Source: Chloroflexota bacterium (GTDB taxonomy: Bacteria > Chloroflexota > Dehalococcoidia > Lucifugimonadales > GCA-2719675). Taken from it: DNA of 64,000 bases. The stretch covers positions 66,837 through 130,836 of the forward strand of contig PBID01000016.1 in assembly GCA_002719675.1 (NCBI GenBank), in the 5' to 3' direction. Every line of letters begins with the position of its first letter. Position 1 is the stretch's first letter. Below are positions 1-7,569 of the stretch, in pieces. Under the pieces are notes generated by a model. It was not told where the DNA came from. It made no database searches and saw nothing but the letters and a program-made list of their open reading frames with translations. Both the position numbers and the translations under genes were made by a program.

Positions 1-99
1 ATTAAATTAACTGTTATTTGAAATAAAATGAATTAAACTTTCATATAATTATTAAAATGTTATATTATATGATTTTCCTAATTGAAATATAGAGTAGGT

Positions 100-123
100 T
101 ACATTTTTTTGTTTAAAAATGTA
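100..123. terminator. AT-rich hairpin near window start
   Basis: TACATTTTT at 100-108 pairs with AAAAATGTA at 115-123 (9 bp, 6-nt loop) and is followed by a short T run. It may end a gene lying left of the window or sit in the leader of the following transporter. The stem contains only two G-C pairs, so it is weak. Apart from this hairpin, 1-169 shows only AT-rich sequence with no convincing gene. Confidence 0.25.
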
Positions 124-256
124 GTTTTTATCTTACGTTAGTTATGTGTGATATTTTTCTTTAGTTTAAGGCGTCAAAATCAGTAAATTTTTCAATGATA
201 ATATTTTTTCACAAATCCCAGTAATTTCTTGGGCAATTGTAGATTTTTCTAAAACT

Positions 257-1417
257 GTGTATTACGTTGCTGTTGTGGGGATCTTTTTTCCATTATGGAT
301 GTCTAAAACACTTAATATGTCAGATGCTATCATTGGAAACACCATAGCTTTATCAATGGTTGTTACATTGATGGCTGCTCCATTAATCGGTTCAATTTCT
401 GATCAAACAGGGAAACGGTTACCTTATTTAATTTTAGGAATATTAGCCTGCACAGTCCCGACATTTTCTATAGGATATATGGAGAATGTTTTTATTTCTA
501 TAGTTGTATTTTCAATTGGTTTGATATCTATTAATCTTGTTGATGTTATATACAATGCTATGCTATTTGATGTTAGCGAAGAATCAAATAGAGCTAAAGT
601 ATCAGGATTTGGAGCTGCTACAGGTTATTCAGGTGCAATATTAGCTATAATTTTATCCATTTTATTTACTGAAGATGGCAATTATTTAGTTGGTTTCAGA
701 ATAGTTGCTTTGACATTATTTTTTTTATCTATTCCTTCTATGATTTTTATTAGAGAAAAAAAATTAGGTGCAAGAAAATTTGTTTCGTTGTGGCAATCTT
801 TTTTCTATGCTTTCGTAAATTTCAAGAGGACATTTGATGGAATTATTCGTACTAGAAAAGATATCAGTACTTTTTTAATAGCAAAGTTTTGGTATACATC
901 TTCTGTTTATACAGCCCAAACATTCGCAGTTTTGTATGGAGTACAAACAGCCGGTTATTCTGAAATACAAGTACAGGTGTTGGTATTTTTTGGTACATTA
1001 ATAGCTATTCCGAGTGCTTATTTTTTAGGAATTTTGGTAGGGAAATTTGGATCTAAAATAGTTTTGATCAATATGTTGAGTATTTGGACTTTAGTTTTGC
1101 TAACAGGTGTATTTTTACCAGATATGAATTTTGACACCCAATTTTTGTGGATTATTTTGACAGTTTTATGTGGTATTTCTATGTCAGGAATTTGGGTGTC
1201 AGATCGTCCTTATATGTTAGATATTCTCCCAAAGAGTATTATTGGTCAAGGTTTTAGTGTACATAGTATGTCTGCGAGATTATCTAGCATTATTGGACCA
1301 TTCACTTGGGGTATAATTTCTACCACAATTAATTTGGGACAACAGGCAGCTTTGATGTCTTTGGTTGTTTTTTCATTGACAGGTTTATTTTTTGTGTTTA
1401 AATTGGACAAAAAATAG
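257..1417 (+). CDS. UMF1-type MFS transporter, first of tandem pair, start unresolved
   Basis: A polytopic membrane protein of about 386 residues with roughly 11-12 hydrophobic segments. It carries the MFS loop 2-3 signature GSISDQTGKRLP near residue 48 and resembles the UMF1/Atg22-like branch of the Major Facilitator Superfamily. The substrate cannot be inferred. GTG at 257 lies inside the first membrane segment and has no Shine-Dalgarno. The frame stays open up to a stop at 167-169 and encodes a plausible N-terminus (IPVISWAIVDFSKTVYY), but it contains no ATG, GTG or TTG. Either a rare start codon is used or a base is missing; one extra T in the T6 run at 204-209 would join the ATG at 195 to the frame. 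A second UMF1 gene follows 26 bp downstream, so the two are probably co-transcribed. Confidence 0.72.
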   Translation: MYYVAVVGIFFPLWMSKTLNMSDAIIGNTIALSMVVTLMAAPLIGSISDQTGKRLPYLILGILACTVPTFSIGYMENVFISIVVFSIGLISINLVDVIYNAMLFDVSEESNRAKVSGFGAATGYSGAILAIILSILFTEDGNYLVGFRIVALTLFFLSIPSMIFIREKKLGARKFVSLWQSFFYAFVNFKRTFDGIIRTRKDISTFLIAKFWYTSSVYTAQTFAVLYGVQTAGYSEIQVQVLVFFGTLIAIPSAYFLGILVGKFGSKIVLINMLSIWTLVLLTGVFLPDMNFDTQFLWIILTVLCGISMSGIWVSDRPYMLDILPKSIIGQGFSVHSMSARLSSIIGPFTWGIISTTINLGQQAALMSLVVFSLTGLFFVFKLDKK

Positions 1418-1443
1418 AATATATATTTACAAGGAGAAATAAT

Positions 1444-3150
1444 TTGACGAATAATCAAAGTACTATGAAAAGAATAAAAGAATTACCCAAGAATTCGCGG
1501 AAACAACTTTTAGGTTGGTATATGTATGATTGGGCAAATTCAGCTTTTTCTACAAGTATAAGTACCGCATTATTACCAGTATATTTTGTCATATTATTTC
1601 AACAAGCAATAGGTTCTCAAATAGAATTTTTTTCTCTGAAATTCACAGGGAGTTCATTGTGGAGTTTGTCTATTGGTATTTCAACTTTAATAGTGGCAGT
1701 AGTAAGTCCTGTCTTGGGTGTTATTGCTGATCAAAGGGGTATCAAAAAACTTTTGCTTTTTTATTTTACTTTAGTTGGTTCGTTTTTTACTGTATTAATA
1801 TTTTTCACGTCTTATTCTGATTCTGCTTGGGCTTGGATTTTATTTTTCTTTATTATTGCAAACATTGGTTTTTCAGCAGCGAATGTCTTTTATAATGCTT
1901 TGTTGAATGATTTGGTTTTACCTCAAATGCTTGATGAAGCTAGCAGTAAAGGTTTTGCATTTGGATACATTGGAGGAGGTTTAGCTTTAGCGATTCACTT
2001 GGTTGTCGTTCAATTGACAACTGATACACCGCATTCTGACCTATTTGTTAGATTGTGTATAGCTTCTGTTGGAATTTGGTGGTTTGGGTGGTCTATTTGG
2101 ACATTTAAATCATTAGAAAATCTGAAATTTGATAAATCGGAAGTGAAAATCAGTTTATTTGAATATATTTCTTTAGGATTTTCTGGATTATTAAAAACTT
2201 TTCAACAGATTCGTAATTATAAAGTTGTTGTAATTTTTCTGATTGCTTTTTTGTTTTTTAGTGATGGGTTAGCAACTATATTGGGTGTTGCAGGTGCTTA
2301 TGCATCGGATAGTTTGGGCGTTGGAATGTCATTTGTTATGGGAACAATTTTGATTATTCAGTTTGTAGCAGCACCTGGTGCAGCATTTTTCGATTGGTTA
2401 TCAAGAAAACTATCAACAAAAAAGTCATTGTTAATATCTTGGATTGGCTGGGTAGTTGCAATAATATTTGCGATTGGATTAGCTCCTCTGATTCCAGTAA
2501 GTGATTCAGAGCTTGATTATGTTTTAGAAAAATCTTCTACAGATCAATATATCATTTTGAAGTCTCCAGAATTGTCAGATTCAAAAAATGAATCAGATTT
2601 TTATAAACTTTATTCAGACATTGAAGAAGGAGATTTTATTTCCTCAAAAAGAAAGAATCAATTAGTTTCTGATATCGAGGGAACTTCTACTTCAAAATTT
2701 GGTGTTTTAGTAAGAGATAAAAATGATGCAGATTCAAAAATTGTATTAGGTAAAATGCATCCTTCCAACCTCGGAGATGGTATGATCGATTGGTTTCCGA
2801 TTGCTGTGAGAGATTTAATTTGGATACCTTTAGGATTGTCTGCCGGATTACAGTTTCTTATTTTAGGTGTTTTTGGTGGTTTTGTTATGGGAGGTAGTCA
2901 AGCATTAGCTAGAAGTTTATTTGCTTATATAATACCCAATAAAAAAAGTGGTGAATTTTTTGGATTTTTTGGCTTTGTTTATAAAACATCTTCCTTTATA
3001 GGTCCATTTATTTATGCTTTAACTGTAAGTTTATCTGATACAAGAGTTGGTATTTTTTCAATATTAATTTTTGTAGTAATTGGAACTATAATTCTAGGAA
3101 AAGTAGATGTTGCAGCTGGAAGATTATTTGCTGAGAGAGAAAATAGTTAG
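1444..3150 (+). CDS. UMF1-type MFS transporter with soluble insertion
   Basis: A 568-residue membrane transporter. The start is TTG, preceded by AAGGAG with a 7-nt spacer. The N-terminus carries the UMF1 signature GWYMYDWANSAF (about residues 24-35), and the MFS loop IADQRGIKK follows near residue 98. Unusually, a hydrophilic stretch of about 100 residues (about 350-455, rich in Ser, Asp, Glu and Lys) separates two membrane helices in the C-terminal half. That makes the protein clearly longer than the usual 400-460 residues. The C-terminal segment FGFFGFVYKTSSFIGPF is typical of the family. The gene ends in a 4-base overlap with the convergent Nudix gene. Family assignment is good; substrate unknown. 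Confidence 0.82.
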   Translation: MTNNQSTMKRIKELPKNSRKQLLGWYMYDWANSAFSTSISTALLPVYFVILFQQAIGSQIEFFSLKFTGSSLWSLSIGISTLIVAVVSPVLGVIADQRGIKKLLLFYFTLVGSFFTVLIFFTSYSDSAWAWILFFFIIANIGFSAANVFYNALLNDLVLPQMLDEASSKGFAFGYIGGGLALAIHLVVVQLTTDTPHSDLFVRLCIASVGIWWFGWSIWTFKSLENLKFDKSEVKISLFEYISLGFSGLLKTFQQIRNYKVVVIFLIAFLFFSDGLATILGVAGAYASDSLGVGMSFVMGTILIIQFVAAPGAAFFDWLSRKLSTKKSLLISWIGWVVAIIFAIGLAPLIPVSDSELDYVLEKSSTDQYIILKSPELSDSKNESDFYKLYSDIEEGDFISSKRKNQLVSDIEGTSTSKFGVLVRDKNDADSKIVLGKMHPSNLGDGMIDWFPIAVRDLIWIPLGLSAGLQFLILGVFGGFVMGGSQALARSLFAYIIPNKKSGEFFGFFGFVYKTSSFIGPFIYALTVSLSDTRVGIFSILIFVVIGTIILGKVDVAAGRLFAERENS

Positions 3151-3617
3151 CTTCTAACTTCTAACCAATTTTTTAAGATTTGATTGTCATGCTCAAATGC
3201 TAATTTTGGTAATTGATTTAATTCGAACCAATGTACATCTGTAGCATCTGATCCTGCTGCAGCTTCATGACTAATGAGATGTACTGAATAAACAGCTAAT
3301 ATTACTGGATTACCTTTTGTTGAATAAATTCCGATTAGTTTGTTTATTTGAACATCTAGCTCGGTTTCTTCTTTAACTTCTCGTAATAATGCATCTTCTG
3401 GAGTTTCATATCGATTCACATATCCAGATGGGAAAGCCCATTTTCCTATTTGTGGTTCTACACCTCTTTTGATTAACAATATTTGATTATTTTTAGCAAT
3501 AATGCTTGCTACAGCAAGTTTTGGATCTTCAAAAATAGTTTGTTTGCAATGAGAGCAAAATTGATTAATTAACTTGTTTCCACAGTTTTGACAAAAATTT
3601 TTTATTTGAGTCGACAT
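3147..3617 (-). CDS. Nudix hydrolase with N-terminal zinc ribbon
   Basis: 156 residues. An N-terminal zinc ribbon of two CxxC pairs (CQNC about 9-12, CSHC about 21-24) precedes a Nudix domain. The Nudix box is complete: Gly at GYVNRYE, then REVKEETEL, giving the G-x5-E-x7-REUxEE pattern at about residues 65-88. Nudix enzymes hydrolyse nucleoside diphosphates linked to another moiety. The zinc ribbon recalls NudC-type NADH pyrophosphatases, but the protein is shorter and lacks the NudC N-terminal half, so an ADP-ribose- or NADH-type pyrophosphatase is only a guess. It starts with ATG, 43 bp downstream of the collagen-like gene on the same strand, and overlaps the convergent transporter gene by 4 bases. 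Confidence 0.85.
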   Translation of the reverse strand: MSTQIKNFCQNCGNKLINQFCSHCKQTIFEDPKLAVASIIAKNNQILLIKRGVEPQIGKWAFPSGYVNRYETPEDALLREVKEETELDVQINKLIGIYSTKGNPVILAVYSVHLISHEAAAGSDATDVHWFELNQLPKLAFEHDNQILKNWLEVRS

Positions 3618-3660
3618 TTATTTAGTGCATTTAATTAAGTTAATATTTTTAATTGGATTA

Positions 3661-5238
3661 TTATCTTCTTCGAAAGTTTTTAGAACATAATAAATTTGCG
3701 CAATGTGCAGATTTTAGTGAACCTTGATTAGTGTCTCGAAATACAATTAAACCTAATCCATCAATTCCTATAGTAATTGATGAGTGGAACCATTTGTCTC
3801 CTGTGGACTGAATTGTAGTACTAGTTACAAGACTGCATTCGATATTCACGCAATGTCCAATTTTAAGTTTGTCGTTTGTTGCATCCCAATAAGAAATCAA
3901 ACCTAATCCGTCAATTCCTATAGTAATTGAGCTGAATTCTCCTGTGTTTCCAATTGAATCAACAATATTACTGACTCCGCCAGAACAGTCTAGGTTAGTG
4001 CAATGAAATATTTTCAGATCTCCGTTGATGCCATCATAATAACTTATTAGACCCAGGCCATCTACTCCAGTGGTGATTGAAGTGTGATAGTAAATTAAAC
4101 CTGAATTATCTATTGAAGAAATTTTAAAATTTGAACAATCTTGGTCGTTACAGTGAGCTACTTTTAAATTTTTATTAGTATTGTCTTCATAGCTGACAAG
4201 TGCTAATCCGTCACCGCCAATAGTAATTGACGAGTATCTACCTACTGATCCCACATCGTCAATTAATTTGATTTCAAAGTTTTCACAGAGTTTATCTTTA
4301 CAATGGGCTAATTTTAAATTTTGGAGAGTAAGGTCATAGTAACTTAATATTGGGAAATCATCACTTCCAATTGCAATACTAGTATATCTACCAACGTCGT
4401 TTAATGAATCAAGAGTTTTTATAGTTGTATCTGTACATTCGATATTATTACAAAAAGCAATTTTTAGATTTCCATTGAATCCATCGTAATACGAAATGAC
4501 AGGATTGCCTGTTGTGCTAATTGTAATGGAACTGTATTCTCCGATTTTAGCTGTAGAATCATCTACAATTGTTACAGATGTTGATGTGCATTTGATATCT
4601 TTACAATGGGCTACTTTAAGTACTTTGTTAGTATTGTCATAATATGAAACTATTGGTAATCCGTCAGAACCAATAGTAGTGGAATTTTGCAAACCAACAT
4701 CATTGGTTGAATCTAAGGTTGAAATAGTAAATCCTTTAGGGATTTGTCTATTGAGTTCATTACTTGATTGACCTGCGGGCCCTCTAGGACCAATGTCACC
4801 TTTTGCACCTTGGCTACCAGTGTCACCTTTTAGACCTTGGTTACCAGTGTCACCTTTTGCACCTTGGCTACCAGTGTCACCTTTAGTACCTTGGCTACCA
4901 GTATCACCTTTAGTACCTTGTAAACCGGTAATACCTTGAGGCCCAGTTCTTCCTTGGGTACCTTGTGGTCCTACGTTACCTTGTGGTCCTATAGGTCCAG
5001 TGTTACCTTTGATACCTTGGCTACCAGTGTCACCTTTTAGACCTTTTAATCCAATTTTGCCTTGGGCACCTTGTGGTCCTACGTTACCTTGTGGTCCTTG
5101 AGGCCCAGTTCTTCCTTGGGTGCCTTGCGGTCCTTCAGGTCCTATCAGGCATGAATTACTAATTAGAATCAATAACGATATAATGATTGATATAGTGATT
5201 ATAGATATAGATATTATAGGTGGTGAAAATTTATTCAT
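3661..5238 (-). CDS. Collagen-like exported protein with seven C-terminal repeats
   Basis: 525 residues from the preferred ATG at 5238; an upstream in-frame TTG at 5286 would add 16 unlikely residues. The order is: hydrophobic export segment (about 5-30) ending in SNSC, a poor lipobox; 41 uninterrupted Gly-X-Y triplets (about 33-155); then seven repeats of about 50 residues. Each repeat follows SSITIG-DGL-LISYYD-N--LK-AHC-N--C, with a conserved Cys-x4-Cys pair. Gly-X-Y runs in bacteria form rod-like triple helices. Seven equal beta-rich repeats suggest, but do not prove, a seven-bladed propeller head. The whole would be a surface stalk with a head, of unknown ligand. The Cys pairs may form disulfides outside the cell. 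Confidence 0.8.
   Translation of the reverse strand: MNKFSPPIISISIITISIIISLLILISNSCLIGPEGPQGTQGRTGPQGPQGNVGPQGAQGKIGLKGLKGDTGSQGIKGNTGPIGPQGNVGPQGTQGRTGPQGITGLQGTKGDTGSQGTKGDTGSQGAKGDTGNQGLKGDTGSQGAKGDIGPRGPAGQSSNELNRQIPKGFTISTLDSTNDVGLQNSTTIGSDGLPIVSYYDNTNKVLKVAHCKDIKCTSTSVTIVDDSTAKIGEYSSITISTTGNPVISYYDGFNGNLKIAFCNNIECTDTTIKTLDSLNDVGRYTSIAIGSDDFPILSYYDLTLQNLKLAHCKDKLCENFEIKLIDDVGSVGRYSSITIGGDGLALVSYEDNTNKNLKVAHCNDQDCSNFKISSIDNSGLIYYHTSITTGVDGLGLISYYDGINGDLKIFHCTNLDCSGGVSNIVDSIGNTGEFSSITIGIDGLGLISYWDATNDKLKIGHCVNIECSLVTSTTIQSTGDKWFHSSITIGIDGLGLIVFRDTNQGSLKSAHCANLLCSKNFRRR
4774..5142 (-). repeat. Collagen Gly-X-Y coding repeat, 41 triplets
   Basis: This stretch encodes 41 consecutive Gly-X-Y triplets on the minus strand, with higher-order motifs such as GDTGSQGAK and GNVGPQG recurring. 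The corresponding DNA repeats (for example caccttggctaccagtgt on the plus strand) are long enough to allow slippage or recombination, so the triplet number may vary between strains. Confidence 0.9.
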
Positions 5239-5354
5239 ATTTGAGTTTTGTAATTTTTGAAAATTTAAATTTGTATGCAATATCAATTTTGAATATTGGT
5301 TTTCAAAATTTCTAGCGTAAATTTGGTTTAAAATTTGATTTATTGGAGGTATTA

Positions 5355-6155
5355 ATGGATTTAGAACTTAAAGGCAAAACTGCACTGGTTACAGGAAGCA
5401 CCAGAGGGATTGGGAAAGCAATTTCAATGGTTTTATCGAATGAAGGAGCAAATTTAGCAATTGTTGGAAGGTCTAGAGATAGATTGAATAGAAGTGCAAA
5501 AGATATTTTTGCCAAAACAGGGACGAAAGTTTTTAAAGTAGTTGCCGATACTGGAGAAGATGAATCTGTAGAAAATATGATTGATTCAGTTGCTACAAAT
5601 TTTGGGAAAATAGATATTTTAGTTAATTGCGCTGCAACTCCTTTAAGTCAGGTACCTGTAGTAACAGGAGAACATTTTAATAATCAATTATTTTTAGATG
5701 ATATAAACGTAAAGGTAATGGGATATATTAGGTGTATTAAATCTATAGTGCCTGTCATGAAAAAAAACAATGGTGGTAGGATAATAAATATAGCAGGTTT
5801 AGCATCAAGGAACGTAGGTTCAATGGTAGGTTCTATCAGAAATTCAGCCCTAGTTTCAATTACCAAAAATTTGTCATATGAATTAGGTAATTATGGTATA
5901 TCAGTTTGCGGTGTACACCCAGGTTATACTAGAACAGAATCTACTGAAGAGAAAATTTTAAATAGATCTAAAAATGAAGGTGTTTCGAAAGATCAAATCG
6001 TTTCAGAAATGAGAAGTACAAATCCTTTAGGTAAAATTATTGATGCTTATGAAGTCGCGAATGTTGTAGCATTTCTTTGTTCCTCTAAAGCAATTGCTAT
6101 CAACGGAGACTTTATTTCTGCTGGCGGAGGGGAAGGAAAATCAATATATTATTAA
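5355..6155 (+). CDS. SDR-family protein lacking the catalytic Ser-Tyr-Lys
   Basis: 266 residues. Start ATG at 5355 lies 5 nt after GGAGG; an in-frame TTG at 5343 overlaps that ribosome site and is rejected. The Rossmann-fold cofactor motif TGSTRGIG (about 14-21) and a diverged NNAG motif (NCAA) place it in the short-chain dehydrogenase/reductase family. The active-site region does not fit. Where SDRs have Ser this protein reads INIAG, and where YxxxK is expected it reads GSIRN, just before SALVSITKNLSYEL. It may bind NAD(P) and a substrate without the usual Tyr-based chemistry, or use other residues. The gene is a single transcription unit facing the tRNA-Trp gene. Confidence 0.82.
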   Translation: MDLELKGKTALVTGSTRGIGKAISMVLSNEGANLAIVGRSRDRLNRSAKDIFAKTGTKVFKVVADTGEDESVENMIDSVATNFGKIDILVNCAATPLSQVPVVTGEHFNNQLFLDDINVKVMGYIRCIKSIVPVMKKNNGGRIINIAGLASRNVGSMVGSIRNSALVSITKNLSYELGNYGISVCGVHPGYTRTESTEEKILNRSKNEGVSKDQIVSEMRSTNPLGKIIDAYEVANVVAFLCSSKAIAINGDFISAGGGEGKSIYY

Positions 6156-6171
6156 ATTAGTGATATAGATG

Positions 6172-6244
6172 CAGGAGCGGCAGGATTCGAACCCGCGACC
6201 CTTGGTTTTGGAGACCAATGCTCTACCAACTGAGCTACGCTCCT
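6172..6244 (-). tRNA. tRNA-Trp (anticodon CCA)
   Basis: Read on the minus strand, this folds into a full cloverleaf: acceptor AGGAGCG pairs with CGCTCCT, the D arm contains AGTTGGTAGA, the anticodon stem TTGGT/ACCAA holds the loop CTCCAAA, and the T loop is TTCGAAT. The anticodon CCA reads UGG (Trp). The discriminator is G73, as expected for tRNA-Trp. CCA is not encoded after position 73, so it must be added enzymatically. Confidence 0.96.
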
Positions 6245-6366
6245 ATAAAGTGTCAATATATATTATCATATTAAAATATCAAAAACTGGTTTATAATTTA
6301 TTTCTGATTTAAAATATTTTTGGTGATTTATTATAAATTATTTAGATTTATTTAGAAGTATATTTA

Positions 6367-7152
6367 ATGCATAGTGAAGCAATACATTTTTCTGGAATAA
6401 TTTCAGCTTTAATAGTTGGATTAATTATTGGATTTGCGCATTCAACAGATGGAGATCATGTTGTCGCAGTATCAACTATGGTTAGAGATTTTAGAAGTGT
6501 TTTTAAAGGTCTTTGGGTGGGATTATCTTGGGGATTAGGACATTCTACTCCTTTGCTTATTTTAGGAATTTTGGTCTTGCTTTTTAAACAGTCTATCATT
6601 GATTATTACGAACCGATTTCAGGATTTTTTGAATTTGGAGTTGGTTTAATGTTAGTTTATTTGGGTATACAAGTTTTTTGGAAATTAAAAAATAATGAAT
6701 TCCATGTTCATTCTCATGATCATGACGGTGAATCACATAAACATCTTCATGGTTCTCATTTTCATGAAGAAATTGAGAACCATAATCCTCATAAGGAGAG
6801 AAAACATGGACTTTTCCCAGAATTGTTTCCATTTTTCAGGATGAAGTCGTATACCATTGGTATAGTTCACGGATTAGCTGGTAGTGCTGCAATTTTGATT
6901 GCAATTTTGCCTACTAGCCCTTCTTTTGTTTCAGGTTTAATTTTTTTATTTTCATTTTCCTTAGGGACTATGATTTCTATGGCTATAATGACAGTGTTTC
7001 TTTCATTTCCTGTTCTAATATTTAGTAAGTCAAATTATTTTAGTAATTTGATTATGTCTATTGCTGCCTCTTTGAGTGTTTTATTGGGGATTGGTTTAAT
7101 GTCAGATTTGGGGTTAGGTACAAATTTCACAGATTTTCTATGGTATAGGTAA
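6367..7152 (+). CDS. NicO/UreH-type nickel-cobalt transporter-like protein
   Basis: 261 residues with about six hydrophobic segments. The first helix carries HSTDGDH (about 25-31), the counterpart of the HAxDADH metal motif of nickel/cobalt permeases. Between helices 3 and 4 lies a histidine-rich loop (about 117-148) with many HSHDHD- and HLHGSHFHEE-like stretches that could bind Ni, Co or Zn. A second conserved histidine stands in GIVHGLAGSA. The family exports or imports divalent metals; direction and metal cannot be read from sequence. The ribosome site before the ATG is weak. It converges with the RNase P RNA gene. Confidence 0.82.
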   Translation: MHSEAIHFSGIISALIVGLIIGFAHSTDGDHVVAVSTMVRDFRSVFKGLWVGLSWGLGHSTPLLILGILVLLFKQSIIDYYEPISGFFEFGVGLMLVYLGIQVFWKLKNNEFHVHSHDHDGESHKHLHGSHFHEEIENHNPHKERKHGLFPELFPFFRMKSYTIGIVHGLAGSAAILIAILPTSPSFVSGLIFLFSFSLGTMISMAIMTVFLSFPVLIFSKSNYFSNLIMSIAASLSVLLGIGLMSDLGLGTNFTDFLWYR

Positions 7153-7177
7153 AAATATTTTTAAGATTTTGGATTTT

Positions 7178-7530
7178 GTGAGATAGTCTATAAGCCGAGT
7201 TCTGTTCAAAATTTTACAATTCTTTTGCAGTCATCTATCTAGGTCTACGGTTGCCCGGAGACTCAAGCGGCTAACCCGTGGATTTGGTCTGGGAGAACCT
7301 TGATCCTCTTTTTGGCCTTGCTCCAGATGGGGTTTGCATTGCCTTGGATGTTGCCATACAAGCGGTAAGCTCTTACCTCACCATTTCAACCTTACCTTTT
7401 TCAAGGCGGTATATTTTCTGTTGCACTTTCCGTCGGGTCACCCCGCCCCGCAGTTAACGGGCATCATCTCCCAGAGGAGCTCGGACTTTCCTCTGTGGTT
7501 TAAATCACAGCGACTGCTCAACTATCTCAC
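7178..7530 (-). ncRNA. rnpB: RNase P RNA, bacterial class A
   Basis: The catalytic RNA that trims tRNA 5' ends. On the minus strand the ends pair perfectly as helix P1 (GTGAGATAGT with ACTATCTCAC). The universally conserved GAGGAAAGTCCG lies at 7482-7493 as its complement, and the ACAGAAA...ACCGCC core is at 7405-7422. The GGTAAGGTTGAAA segment and the distal conserved ACAGAACTCGGCTTA near the 3' end are also present. The length of about 350 nt fits class A. A promoter lies immediately upstream. The open frame running through the opposite strand is not a gene. Confidence 0.97.
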
Positions 7531-7537
7531 TGTAAAG

Positions 7538-7566
7538 ATTTTAACTTGATACTTAGTATGAGTCCA
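7538..7566 (-). promoter_or_regulatory. Promoter of RNase P RNA
   Basis: On the minus strand a -35 TGGACT (7561-7566), a 17-bp spacer and a -10 TAAAAT (7538-7543) place the transcription start 6-8 nt downstream, at the 5' end of the P1 helix. The -35 sits 4 bp after the stop codon of the preceding recombinase-like gene. Confidence 0.6.
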
Positions 7567-7569
7567 GTT

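Noticed and set aside
4774-5142. Repeated DNA that might be a CRISPR array
   Set aside because: The repeats encode Gly-X-Y in frame, vary in length and have no unique spacers or cas genes nearby.
6251-6256. TTGACA on the minus strand just before tRNA-Trp
   Set aside because: It is only 7 nt from the mature tRNA 5' end, too close to act as a -35 for the tRNA.
7334-7549. 71-codon open frame on the plus strand
   Set aside because: It lies antisense to the RNase P RNA, whose conserved core and P1 helix are unmistakable.
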